A stretch of DNA of 64,000 nt from Bacillota bacterium (GTDB lineage Bacteria > Bacillota > Clostridia > Lachnospirales > Lachnospiraceae): NCBI GenBank assembly GCA_023386815.1, contig JAEWIZ010000022.1:1-64000 (forward strand), written 5' to 3'. Every line of letters starts with the position of its first letter. The first letter of the stretch is position 1. Both the position numbers and the translations under genes were made by a program. Below are positions 43,883 to 52,158 of this stretch, in pieces. The notes below the pieces were generated by a model. The model had not been told where the DNA came from. It was given only the letters and a program-made list of their open reading frames with translations, and ran no database searches.

Positions 43883-44338
43883 TTAATATTTTATGTTATA
43901 AGATATCTTCAATTTTCTCTTATACAAACAAGTAATAAATACATACCCTAATACAATTTGAAATAGAGGGATAAAATTTATTCCAAGTGCTGTGATTCTT
44001 AAAAGCGTATTATGCACAAAAGTGTTATTGATACATGCAATATGATTAGTCAAGGAAAAGAACAGTGATGGCAATCCCACTAGTATAAGTTTAGGTAAGC
44101 TGATTTTCCATTTCCCGGCTTTTTTGATTTCCACAAGGAAATGTTCTATTCCAAAAAACAAACCGATCATCAGATTAAAGATAAATGGTATCGTAATTAA
44201 AGTGATATAACCATATCCCGCACCCCATGTTCTTTTGTAAGAAAATTCGAGCTTTCCAGTCACATACTCCTTCATAAATATTAATACACTCAATAATAGT
44301 ATGTATATGCAGTACTTTAGCCATGCTTTTTTTCTCAT
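43883..44338 (-). CDS. Four-helix membrane protein of unknown function
   Basis: 151 aa. Hydrophobic segments at about 8-22, 43-62, 78-98 and 110-136. A basic start (MRKKAWLKY) and end (CLYKRKLKISYNIKY) are predicted on the cytosolic side. The family is not recognised. It lies 36 nt after the GNAT gene at 44374 and may be co-transcribed with it. Confidence 0.6.
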   Translation of the reverse strand: MRKKAWLKYCIYILLLSVLIFMKEYVTGKLEFSYKRTWGAGYGYITLITIPFIFNLMIGLFFGIEHFLVEIKKAGKWKISLPKLILVGLPSLFFSLTNHIACINNTFVHNTLLRITALGINFIPLFQIVLGYVFITCLYKRKLKISYNIKY

Positions 44339-44373
44339 AAGTGACCTGACCTCCCAATATAAATATTAATCAT

Positions 44374-45246
44374 TTAAGCATGCGAAAACTTCGGAAAAAA
44401 CAGCTTGTCTTTTTCTATGGATTCTAGATCTTCTCCAATATAGAAAAAACGATACTCCTCCCCACCATCGTATTCCTCTATATCAAAAAGCTCCTGGTCC
44501 GCTGAAAATGGTGTAAATCCCAAGGTTAGATTCTGATAATCCACAGGTATCCTCTCCAGTATAGCTTTAAGAGTTATGTGATTTCTGCATATAATACTAT
44601 TAAGGTATAGTACATCACCAGGCATCTCTAAGCAGATAAAACAATCAAGTTCTTTTGAGTAATATACCTGCTCCATATCTGCTGTGTAAAACATCTGCAA
44701 ACCATATCTGTTTATTTGCTCAAACGCCGAATTGACTGCAGCTTCACGAACCGTATCCATATAATAATTTTTAAGCTCTGTATCCTCACACTCAACTTTC
44801 TCAAATAGTCTGCCCGAAGGAAGGATCTTCACATTTTCCTTTAAGAAATATCTGTACTGCAGGCCTCTTTGGAATCCCATATTCTCATAAAATTCCAGCG
44901 CCTTCAGGTTGCCAAACAAATAAATTCCATCAACTTTTCCTGCATAATCCTCAATTATTTTAAGAATCAATTCTCGTGCATAACCTTTATTACGATTGTC
45001 CTTTGAAGTCATTACGGTGCCTATTTGAATATAGTTTTTCTCTTTCCCATCGTGCTCAAAGCTCATAATGTTGGCGGAGGCATTTGAGAGAAGTCTTCCA
45101 TCATCTTCAAAGGAATATGGTATATATCCGCCAACATAGCCGTTATGAAACCATTCTTCAAAGTCGAAGGAAAAAATCATTCTTGTCAATTCATTTAATT
45201 CTCGCCTTAAGTTATTATCTGAGAAATAATCTTTAATAAACCTCAT
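44374..45246 (-). CDS. GNAT-family acetyltransferase (large)
   Basis: 290 aa. The acetyl-CoA loop lies in VMTSKDNRNKGYARELILKI and the KALEFYENMGFQRGLQYRYF segment closes the GNAT fold; the C-terminal 150 residues form an additional domain of unknown role. ATG 45246 is chosen because AGGAAGGGG stands before it; 45297 would place the promoter inside the gene. A perfect 27-bp palindrome (45302-45328) lies about 56 nt upstream and probably regulates the gene. Confidence 0.75.
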   Translation of the reverse strand: MRFIKDYFSDNNLRRELNELTRMIFSFDFEEWFHNGYVGGYIPYSFEDDGRLLSNASANIMSFEHDGKEKNYIQIGTVMTSKDNRNKGYARELILKIIEDYAGKVDGIYLFGNLKALEFYENMGFQRGLQYRYFLKENVKILPSGRLFEKVECEDTELKNYYMDTVREAAVNSAFEQINRYGLQMFYTADMEQVYYSKELDCFICLEMPGDVLYLNSIICRNHITLKAILERIPVDYQNLTLGFTPFSADQELFDIEEYDGGEEYRFFYIGEDLESIEKDKLFFPKFSHA

Positions 45247-45301
45247 GATTTTCCCCTTCCTTTTTCTCGCAATATTAAATGTAATCTTGTGATTCATCCT
45301 A

Positions 45302-45328
45302 TTATGTCATTATTAAATAATGACATAA
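45302..45328. promoter_or_regulatory. Perfect 27-bp palindrome upstream of a GNAT gene
   Basis: Arms TTATGTCATTATT (45302-45314) and its exact inverse (45316-45328) meet at a single central base (45315). The outer eight bases TTATGTCA/TGACATAA are shared with the four-box site at 8342-8398. Not followed by a T run, so it reads as an operator rather than a terminator. Confidence 0.65.
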
Positions 45329-45480
45329 CTCATCCTGTATAAAATAAATAATACCATATTCTACTAGTACAAACAAGAAAGTTTACAATTTTCTGATCCA
45401 TACGCATTACGTATAAAAAGTACTATCTCTAACTTTTACCCGATGGGCAAGGATTAACATAAATTGAGCTTTTAAACTAA

Positions 45481-46020
45481 TTACGGTTTTTCATCGTACA
45501 CATACAAATATTCTCTAGCCTCAAAATGCTTCGTTCCATCCAGACTGTCATACGCGGTATCTTTTACATAACGAAACCCTACTTTCTCCATAACTTTACC
45601 CGAATTTGGATTGTCCTTTGCATGGAAAGAAAAGAGCCTATTCTGCTTCAACTCTTCAGTAGCAAATTCAAGAATTCTCTTAGCTGCTTCTGAGGTATAC
45701 CCTTGATGCCAGCAGGTTTTCATAATATTATAGCCTAAACAAAACATTCCTTTATCTTCCTTGTAATAGATACCACCGCTTCCAATCAGCACATGATCAG
45801 ACTTTCGTTCAAACCCCCAGTCATAGTTCTCTTCGCCATCCATAGTTTTCTCTAGCTCTAAGAGCCAGTCTTTTGTTATTTGCACATTCGAATGTGTACT
45901 CCAAGACATATATTTAGTTACCTCCGGGTCATTTGCCCAGTTTCGATACACTTCGCCTGCGTCCTTAACACTCAAGGGACGAAGAATCAGTCGCTCTGTT
46001 TCCAGTATTGGTGTTCTCAT
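45481..46020 (-). CDS. RimJ/RimL-type GNAT acetyltransferase
   Basis: 179 aa of the Acetyltransf_3 group: ETERLILRPLSVKDAGEVYR at the start, YNIMKTCWHQGYTSEAAKRI near 94-113 and NPNSGKVMEKVGFRYV near 139-154. Such enzymes acetylate ribosomal protein N-termini or small amines; the acceptor is not known. The start ATG 46020 has a GGAGGGAAGG tract about 30 nt upstream and only a weak site nearby. Upstream is a frameshifted remnant (46039-46270). Confidence 0.88.
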   Translation of the reverse strand: MRTPILETERLILRPLSVKDAGEVYRNWANDPEVTKYMSWSTHSNVQITKDWLLELEKTMDGEENYDWGFERKSDHVLIGSGGIYYKEDKGMFCLGYNIMKTCWHQGYTSEAAKRILEFATEELKQNRLFSFHAKDNPNSGKVMEKVGFRYVKDTAYDSLDGTKHFEAREYLYVYDEKP

Positions 46021-46038
46021 AATTTTTATTAAGGCTTC

Positions 46039-46270
46039 TTAATACTGCCTTCCCTCCTTCCTTAAAATATCCAGACTATGGTGCGTAGCTCCGATTAAAT
46101 CCTGTCTCTCACAAATAGCTAAATGATTCAAGTCCTGCTGCCACCTCTTGAATATCCTCTATTCTTACCAGTTCAAATAAATCTTCTGCCTTTGACCTGC
46201 ATTGAAAATCTTCCGTGATCATATGTTTCTCCACCGTTTTTGAGCTGATTTTGAATAAAACATGCTTCAT
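46039..46270 (-). pseudogene. Frameshifted small gene of unknown family
   Basis: ATG 46270 (GGGAGG lies about 20 nt ahead) opens a frame with FKISSKTVEKHMITEDFQCR and SKAEDLFELVRIEDI. After the ATATTC at about 46153 the protein-like sequence continues one frame over as FKRWQQDLNHLAICERQDL and then IGATHHSLDILRKEGRQY to TAA 46039-46041. One base change would restore an 80-codon gene. The function is not recognised. Confidence 0.4.
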
Positions 46271-46520
46271 TTTCCATGCCTGATGTTACCTCCCTTTTTT
46301 ATAAAAATACCGATGTCTGCTTTTTACAAACACCGGTTCATTTCGGATATACTCATTTCTGTATACATTCATCGTTTTTGTTATTATATACCATTTCTAA
46401 AAAATGTCAATTTATTTTTGATATTATTATAATATGGCAAAGATTTCCTGATGTTGATAAGTTAGCATATTCTTTTATAAGTCATATACTATAATAAAGA
46501 GTTATTTAGAGGTCGCTTAA
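46271..46520. other. Gene-free interval with promoter of the LysM/GH18 gene
   Basis: AT-rich sequence between divergent units. AGAGGT at about 46508 is the ribosome binding site of the 46521 gene. TATACT/TATAAT-like elements lie near 46485-46496. No other structure was recognised. Confidence 0.4.
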
Positions 46521-47813
46521 ATGCAAATACACGTGGTTCAACAAGGCGATACCATTGAAACAATAGCTGCAACATATGGTATTTCAGAGGAGCTACTGCT
46601 TCGGGATAATGATATTAGCTTCGATACAAAATTGGTAATTGGACAATGTCTTGTGGTAGCAATACCGTTAGAGACCTATGTTGTACAAATAAATGACACC
46701 TTAGAGAAAATTGCAGAAGCCCACAATATTACCGTGATGGATCTGCTTAGAAATAATCCCATATTAGCAGAACGTGAATATATCTATCCTGGTGAAACCC
46801 TTATCCTTCGGTATGATAATGCTGCCGGGAAGATGACGATCCATGGTAATGTATTTCCTTTTGTCGATCCTATTGTTCTGAGAAAAACCTTACCATATCT
46901 AACTTATCTGTCAGTAATAAATTACACTGCAACAAATCAAGGTGAAATAATCTCATATTTTGATGATACAGCGCTAATTGAGGAAATAAAAGCCTATGGT
47001 GTTATGCCACTTATGTTATTAACTACTTTAACCCTGCAAGGAAATGCTAATATTAGAGTAGCTTATGATCTATTATTAAACGAAGAATTTCAGAGAAAAC
47101 AGATCAATAATATTCTAAATATTTTAAGAACAAAGGGTTATTATGGTATTAATATATCATTTCAATATATAAGCGTATCAACGTTAAAAGCCTATGAAGA
47201 GTATTTATCCAAATTGTTCACAACCTTAGATCAGGCAGGCTTTTTTGTGTTTGTAACGATAAGCCCGGAGGTAAACTTTCTAGATAGCCAAGTAGAAATT
47301 GAACCTGTTAATTACTCAATCATAAATCAACTTGCTCATAATATCATATTTATGTCCTATGAATGGGCGACAAATGTAAATCCGCCGTCTCCAATTATCT
47401 CGATAACTAACATAAGACTTTTCATAGATTATATTAATACGATTATACCACCTGATAAAGTCATTATTGGAATACCAACTGTCGGGTACGATTGGCAGCT
47501 TCCTTTTGTTGCGGGTGTTTCTGAAGTTAGGTTACTTACGATCCCTAACGCAATTGAGTTGGCACGTAATGTTGATACAGTGATTCAATTTGATGACGTA
47601 TCTCAAACACCATACTATATTTACTATGATGTAAGAAATAATATCAGCCTTCAACATATTGTTTGGTTCGTGGATGCCAGAAGCATAAACGAATTACTAA
47701 ATCTGGCGGTGGAGAATGGATTGCTTGGCTCTGGAATTTGGAATATTATGAATTATAATGCTCAGCTATGGCTATTAATTAATTCACAATATGAAATAGT
47801 TAAGATAATCTAA
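46521..47813 (+). CDS. LysM/GH18-like spore-type protein lacking the catalytic Glu
   Basis: 430 aa. Two LysM peptidoglycan-binding repeats at residues 1-48 (HVVQQGDTIETIAATYGISE) and 52-98 (YVVQINDTLEKIAEAHNITV). A GH18 barrel like that of YaaH/SleL spore-cortex glucosaminidases follows, seen in LPYLTYLSVINYTATNQGEI, MSYEWATNVNPPSP, KVIIGIPTVGYDWQLPF and a C-terminal GSGIWNIMNYNAQLW. The catalytic DxDxE motif, expected near residue 210, reads GINISFQY, with Gln in place of the acid. The protein has no signal peptide, as in spore-coat YaaH. It likely binds cortex or septal peptidoglycan rather than cleaving it. Confidence 0.8.
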   Translation: MQIHVVQQGDTIETIAATYGISEELLLRDNDISFDTKLVIGQCLVVAIPLETYVVQINDTLEKIAEAHNITVMDLLRNNPILAEREYIYPGETLILRYDNAAGKMTIHGNVFPFVDPIVLRKTLPYLTYLSVINYTATNQGEIISYFDDTALIEEIKAYGVMPLMLLTTLTLQGNANIRVAYDLLLNEEFQRKQINNILNILRTKGYYGINISFQYISVSTLKAYEEYLSKLFTTLDQAGFFVFVTISPEVNFLDSQVEIEPVNYSIINQLAHNIIFMSYEWATNVNPPSPIISITNIRLFIDYINTIIPPDKVIIGIPTVGYDWQLPFVAGVSEVRLLTIPNAIELARNVDTVIQFDDVSQTPYYIYYDVRNNISLQHIVWFVDARSINELLNLAVENGLLGSGIWNIMNYNAQLWLLINSQYEIVKII

Positions 47814-47817
47814 AAAG

Positions 47818-49026
47818 TTAGCTCTTTCCAAGCTGCTGTCGCCGCTTTCTTATGTAGGATAATGAGGTAGTCAAGAGTGCATATCCTCCGATCAGAATTC
47901 CTGCCACAAGCCATACCCCACCAATCTCAAGCCGACTTACCATGATGCTACTAAATATTGAGGCGCACATAGCACCGACTTGTAAAAGAAAGGAACTCAG
48001 AGAAAGCACGCTGGCACGGATCTGACTTGGTGTGTATTGATTCAGTAATGAGCTGGTAGCAACATTACCCAGCCCTAATAACATATAAATCCCCGCATAT
48101 CCCAGAATGAAACCGAAACTGTTTCTCTGAAGCGCTAAAATCACGATACAAAGGCAAAGAATAAACTGGCTTATGATATAGACTCTCCAGTGATGAGTTC
48201 GAAATTTCTGGAGTAATCTGAGGGAGATTGTATTACCGGATGCCGCTGCCATATATCCGATAAAGGTAATGATTCCAAGAATCCAGGTACTATTTGCCAG
48301 AGTTGTTACTCCCAGAAAAGCTGATTGCCAATAAGTTTCTATGGTCATTATGAAAAATCCGATGAAAAAGACACCCATAAATATGAATTTAAAAATGGGT
48401 ACAGAAAATAATACCTTTTTACCGTTTTGTAAATGTTCTGATAGTGGAATCCGCTCTTCCAGGTGCTGATACCTTTGCACTTCTGTAATAAACAACAGAC
48501 ATAGAACAAAGACAACCACCGTAAAGCCGATACGAAGTACAATATTCGTAAGGTTTGTACTGCTAATATAAGCAATAATACCTCCGGCGATTCCACCTGC
48601 AGCCAGCCCGATCTGATCCAAAATGGCTAAACGGGAGGTGATTTTAGGTAAACACTCCTCTCCATGATTAGTAACGGCCTGATCAATAATCAAAGCATCC
48701 AGACTTCCGGAAGAAAAGGAGCGGCTTACACCGTTAAATATAATAGCAAATATCAGGCATATCATATTATTTGCAAGTAAAAGAAGGGCTAGTGATAATA
48801 CCTGAAATCCGCAGGATAATAAAAATACAGTCTTACGTCCATACAGATCCGCACATATTCCACTTGGCAGTTCAAAGCATAGCACCGTAACTGAGTATAA
48901 AGCCATTATTAAAGGGAGTGTCTTTAGATCTGCTCCTCTTTCCAATAAAATTAGATTTAAGACAGGAGCTATAATACCTAACGAGAAATTATTAATAAAG
49001 ATGATTAACTGCTGTACTTTAGTCAT
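47818..49026 (-). CDS. Major facilitator superfamily transporter
   Basis: 402 aa with twelve membrane helices. The loop 2-3 motif SGICADLYGRKTVFLLSCGF near 57-76 is the MFS signature. The family resembles drug or multifunctional efflux permeases. ATG 49026 overlaps the end of the regulator gene by 8 nt, so the pair is a repressor-pump operon, and the pump is probably induced by a compound sensed directly or indirectly by that regulator. Confidence 0.88.
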   Translation of the reverse strand: MTKVQQLIIFINNFSLGIIAPVLNLILLERGADLKTLPLIMALYSVTVLCFELPSGICADLYGRKTVFLLSCGFQVLSLALLLLANNMICLIFAIIFNGVSRSFSSGSLDALIIDQAVTNHGEECLPKITSRLAILDQIGLAAGGIAGGIIAYISSTNLTNIVLRIGFTVVVFVLCLLFITEVQRYQHLEERIPLSEHLQNGKKVLFSVPIFKFIFMGVFFIGFFIMTIETYWQSAFLGVTTLANSTWILGIITFIGYMAAASGNTISLRLLQKFRTHHWRVYIISQFILCLCIVILALQRNSFGFILGYAGIYMLLGLGNVATSSLLNQYTPSQIRASVLSLSSFLLQVGAMCASIFSSIMVSRLEIGGVWLVAGILIGGYALLTTSLSYIRKRRQQLGKS

Positions 49027-49600
49027 TCAATTCCTCCTCTGCACGATACATAATTATGGCATACTCCCAAGGGGAGCGAGCCGTAGCGGGCTGTGCGTGA
49101 TTATCAATATAATTCGTAATTAACCCCATAAGCTCCTGTGATTCCTGATCCGTCAGATGAACAACTCCAGACATAATATCACCCCATTGCCTTAACAAAT
49201 CGATATTAGAATCAGGATACTTATTTACTACATTTCTCATCTGAGTCACAAAGCCATCAAAGGTCTTTGAAATTCGATCCTGCAATAATACTTCCCTCTG
49301 GGATGTGCTATCATCAGAAAGCCCCAGTCCAATCTGAACAGATACATAGGTTGGCTTATAGAAGCTTGCGGTTATCCCGTTAATCAGCTCCGTGTGATCT
49401 AATTCAATCAGACCAAGGGACATCAACTTCTTGATATGATGCTGCACACCGGAAGCAGAAATACCAAGTTTATCTGCCAGCATTTTCGGGGTCATGGGTC
49501 CTTTCGCTAGTTCTAGCTGCCGAAGAAGCTGCTGCCTTACCGGATTCATGTAAATCTCTAATTCTTTTTTTGTAGAAAGTCTTACTTTATCCATGTGCAA
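49019..49600 (-). CDS. Winged-helix (ArsR-like/HTH_20) transcriptional regulator
   Basis: 193 aa. The HTH lies at MTPKMLADKLGISASGVQHHI (about 36-57) within NPVRQQLLRQLELAKGPMTP. The C-terminal part is helical with EVLLQDRISKTFDGFVTQMR. No sensor Cys pair is present, so this is not an arsenic sensor. The gene precedes and overlaps the MFS gene. An inverted repeat CATTACaCA...TGcGTAATG upstream (49627-49662) is a likely operator. Confidence 0.8.
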   Translation of the reverse strand: MHMDKVRLSTKKELEIYMNPVRQQLLRQLELAKGPMTPKMLADKLGISASGVQHHIKKLMSLGLIELDHTELINGITASFYKPTYVSVQIGLGLSDDSTSQREVLLQDRISKTFDGFVTQMRNVVNKYPDSNIDLLRQWGDIMSGVVHLTDQESQELMGLITNYIDNHAQPATARSPWEYAIIMYRAEEELND

Positions 49601-49626
49601 TCCATACCTTTCAATAATGTTTCATC

Positions 49627-49662
49627 CATTACACATAGTATAACGTTACACAATGCGTAATG
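49627..49662. promoter_or_regulatory. Probable operator of the regulator-MFS operon
   Basis: CATTACACA (49627-49635) and TGCGTAATG (49654-49662) form an imperfect inverted repeat (8 of 9 matching) 27-60 nt before the regulator start. A GTTACACA copy (49645-49652) lies between them. Confidence 0.45.
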
Positions 49663-49844
49663 TCAAGATAAAAAGTAGTTAATTCTATTATTCTCTATAT
49701 TTTACCTCTTTACAAAAATATAAAATGGTATTATGATAAATGCAGAATCGAACAGATGTTTGTATTTTGAAAAAAATCTATCCTCAAAAGAGAATCCACC
49801 GTAGTTGGTGTAAAAGCAATATGTATATAAAGGAAGTAAATGAT

Positions 49845-51110
49845 ATGGAGAAAATTATATTCCATGTTGATGTCAATTCAGCTTTTTTAAGCTGGGAAGC
49901 CTGCTATCGTTTGCAGATTCTTGGTGAAAAGCAAGATTTGCGAGACATACCATCAGCTGTAGGCGGAGATGTTAAAAAGCGTCACGGAATTATACTTGCA
50001 AAGTCAATATCCGCGAAAAAATATGGCGTCCGCACCGGTGATACGATTGCGGACGCACTTAAGCTATGCCCTAATCTGACCACTGTCCCACCCCATTATG
50101 ACCTGTATGAGCGATGCTCAGAAGCTTTCGTCGAAATACTGAATGAATTTGCTCCCCATGTAGAACGATTCAGTATTGATGAAGCCTATATGGATATGAC
50201 GGGGACAATGGGTCTGTTTGGAGCTCCGGTGGCCTGCGCACATATGATTAAGGACAAAATTGAAAGAGAGCTTGGATTTACGGTCAATATAGGTATCTCT
50301 AATAATAAGTTATTGGCTAAAATGGCAGGTGATTTTAAGAAGCCCAATCTGGTTCATACCTTATTTCCTCGAGAGATTGAGCGTAAGATGTGGCCCTTGC
50401 CTGTGGGGGATTTATTGTTTGTTGGTCATGCAACCAAGCGTAAGTTATATAATCTTGGAATTTTTACGATTGGGGATCTGGCTAAGACAGATTTGAAGAT
50501 AATAAAGGCACATTTTGGTAAGGTGGGCGAGGTTCTCTCTGCCTTTGCAAATGGGATTGATGTATCCATAGTAGCGGATGAGGCACCGCCAAACAAAGGC
50601 TATGGCAATTCCAGTGTTATTCCCTTTGATGTGGATAAGGCTGATATGGCAAGAATGATACTGCTCTCCCTGGCAGAGACGGTCTGTACCAGATTACGTG
50701 CTGATTCTGTTATGGCCAGTGTTGTAGCGGTCAGTATGGTAGATTTTGAGTTTCATAATACGTCCCATCAAATGACATTATTAAACCCGACGAACACGAC
50801 CAATGAGATTCATAAGTTTGCATGTCAACTTTTTGAGGAAATGTGGGATGGCAGGACTCCTGTTCGGAATCTTGGTATTCACACCAGTAAGATTGTTCCT
50901 GCGACATTAATTCGGCAGCTAGATCTATTTACTATGGATCGCTACGAAAAACTGTCTAAGATGGACGATACCGTAGATAATATTAGGGCTAGATATGGTA
51001 AAGACGCAGTTGTGCGAAGTGTATTTGTTAATAACGGTGTTTATCATATGTCTGGAGGAATTTCAAAGGACAAAAAATGTCCCAACTATGAAGGAGGTAT
51101 TCGGCAATGA
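49845..51110 (+). CDS. dinB: Y-family DNA polymerase (Pol IV/DinB type)
   Basis: 421 aa translesion polymerase. The first metal-binding Asp is in IIFHVDVNSAFLSWE, catalytic SIDEAYMDMTG is near 105-115, and GISNNKLLAKMAGDFKKP near 148-165 is the conserved nucleotide-binding loop. The helix-hairpin-helix LYNLGIFTIGDLAKTD and the little-finger domain follow. ATG 49845 is preferred (AAGGAAG upstream); the longer frame from 49740 has no ribosome binding site. It overlaps a small downstream gene by 4 nt, so they are co-expressed. Induction by DNA damage is likely but no LexA box was identified. Confidence 0.92.
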   Translation: MEKIIFHVDVNSAFLSWEACYRLQILGEKQDLRDIPSAVGGDVKKRHGIILAKSISAKKYGVRTGDTIADALKLCPNLTTVPPHYDLYERCSEAFVEILNEFAPHVERFSIDEAYMDMTGTMGLFGAPVACAHMIKDKIERELGFTVNIGISNNKLLAKMAGDFKKPNLVHTLFPREIERKMWPLPVGDLLFVGHATKRKLYNLGIFTIGDLAKTDLKIIKAHFGKVGEVLSAFANGIDVSIVADEAPPNKGYGNSSVIPFDVDKADMARMILLSLAETVCTRLRADSVMASVVAVSMVDFEFHNTSHQMTLLNPTNTTNEIHKFACQLFEEMWDGRTPVRNLGIHTSKIVPATLIRQLDLFTMDRYEKLSKMDDTVDNIRARYGKDAVVRSVFVNNGVYHMSGGISKDKKCPNYEGGIRQ

Positions 51111-51361
51111 GCAATGTGCCCATATCGGTAGATGCATTTTTTAATCTGCGGGGAGAAATCAGACCCAGGTATGTATGTCTACAGGATGAAGAGACCCATC
51201 AATTGTCTACGTATAAGATTGAAGTGGAATACGCTAAAGAAGAATGCTATGCAGGAATATCCAGCATACTCTTCGGTTGCTTTATAGAGCGTAACGGTTG
51301 TCAGGAAAGGATTAAAATAAGATTTCATAGACACACTACCCAGTGGGTAATCCTTATGTAA
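51107..51361 (+). CDS. Small protein coupled to the Y-family polymerase gene
   Basis: 84 aa: NVPISVDAFFNLRGEIRPRY, then HQLSTYKIEVEYAKEECYAG and IKIRFHRHTTQWVILM. It looks like a compact beta-rich domain. The ATG overlaps the dinB stop (ATGA, 51107-51110), so it is translationally coupled. Similar small genes follow Y-polymerase genes in clostridia as I recall, but no function is established; an accessory or regulatory role in translesion synthesis is an inference from position. The strong hairpin at 51352-51392 overlaps its end. Confidence 0.7.
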   Translation: MSNVPISVDAFFNLRGEIRPRYVCLQDEETHQLSTYKIEVEYAKEECYAGISSILFGCFIERNGCQERIKIRFHRHTTQWVILM

Positions 51362-51392
51362 ATCCCGTCATTTGACTGGGATTTACATAAGG
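51352..51392. terminator. Strong hairpin at the end of the dinB operon
   Basis: 15-bp perfect arms CCTTATGTAAATCCC (51352-51366) and its inverse (51378-51392), loop 11 nt. It begins inside the last codons of the 51107 gene. No T run follows, so it may stabilise the message or terminate weakly. Confidence 0.6.
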
Positions 51393-51409
51393 GATCAATT
51401 CAACAAAAA

Positions 51410-51435
51410 AGCAGAGACTTGTTAAAATCTCTGCT
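51410..51435 (-). terminator. Intrinsic terminator of the BlaI-like gene
   Basis: On the minus strand AGCAGAGA (51435-51428) pairs with TCTCTGCT (51417-51410), with TTTTTT directly after. The stem overlaps the stop region of the BlaI-like gene at 51422. Confidence 0.75.
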
Positions 51436-51793
51436 CTCCTATAATTCTTTGTAACTCCAATACTTCTGCTTTTGATAAATCCTGATTTTTTAAATACTCT
51501 GTTAAGAAGGTAGATAAAGATCCGTTATATAATTTATTCAGTAGCGCTTTTGTCTCAATTGCCTGAACAGTTCGTTTTGAAATTGCGGCCTTGCAGATAA
51601 AGCCAGGTTCTTCTCGCTTTATCGCACCCTTTTCAATTAGACGGTTTATAACGGTGTACGTAGTGTTTTTTTCCCAGCCTATATATTCCTTAATGATCTT
51701 GGAGATATCCTTTGCAGCCAAGGTCTTGTTTGACCATAATAGCTCCATTACATTAAGCTCTCCTTCGTGAAGGCGTATATCTGGTAATGACAT
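51422..51793 (-). CDS. BlaI/MecI/CopY-family repressor
   Basis: 123 aa winged-helix repressor: LHEGELNVMELLWSNKTLAA then KDISKIIKEYIGWEKNTTYT, with the VINRLIEKGAIKREEPGFIC wing and a C-terminal dimerisation helix. Family members bind TACA/TGTA palindromes; one (TACAAATGTA, 51983-51992) lies about 190 nt upstream. BlaI and MecI are normally controlled by a sensor-protease BlaR1/MecR1 gene next door; none is present here, so the signal is unclear. AAGGGGTGCC precedes the ATG. Confidence 0.85.
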   Translation of the reverse strand: MSLPDIRLHEGELNVMELLWSNKTLAAKDISKIIKEYIGWEKNTTYTVINRLIEKGAIKREEPGFICKAAISKRTVQAIETKALLNKLYNGSLSTFLTEYLKNQDLSKAEVLELQRIIGEQRF

Positions 51794-51982
51794 GTTTTTG
51801 GCACCCCTTTTACGTTAAAATGTTATTCTACACATATAGAACATATAATCTGACTTATGATTTCTCCACTCATTTGTCAGATTCATTAGCTTCGATATTA
51901 CAAAAATGATATTAAAACTATATCTATATATTAAATATGTAAATTGAAATCACATATCGAAAATCGCATAAAAACAGGTGCT

Positions 51983-51992
51983 TACAAATGTA
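51983..51992. promoter_or_regulatory. Candidate BlaI-type operator
   Basis: TACAAATGTA matches the TACA-N2-TGTA core bound by BlaI/MecI repressors. A second, weaker TACACATATAGA-like site is near 51831-51842. The remainder of 51843-52158 is AT-rich with no gene. Confidence 0.35.
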
Positions 51993-52158
51993 GAACAAAG
52001 TTAATAAAAGGTAAAATGAAATCACTACACCGGTAGACCCCTCGCCTGTATTACAATACTATATGAAGGAAATTAGTTTGTCAACAGTTTTTTAATAATT
52101 TCGTAAGAATATAGGTAATATATGGAACTGGTGATGCGATAAAGTGCCGGTTATCATA

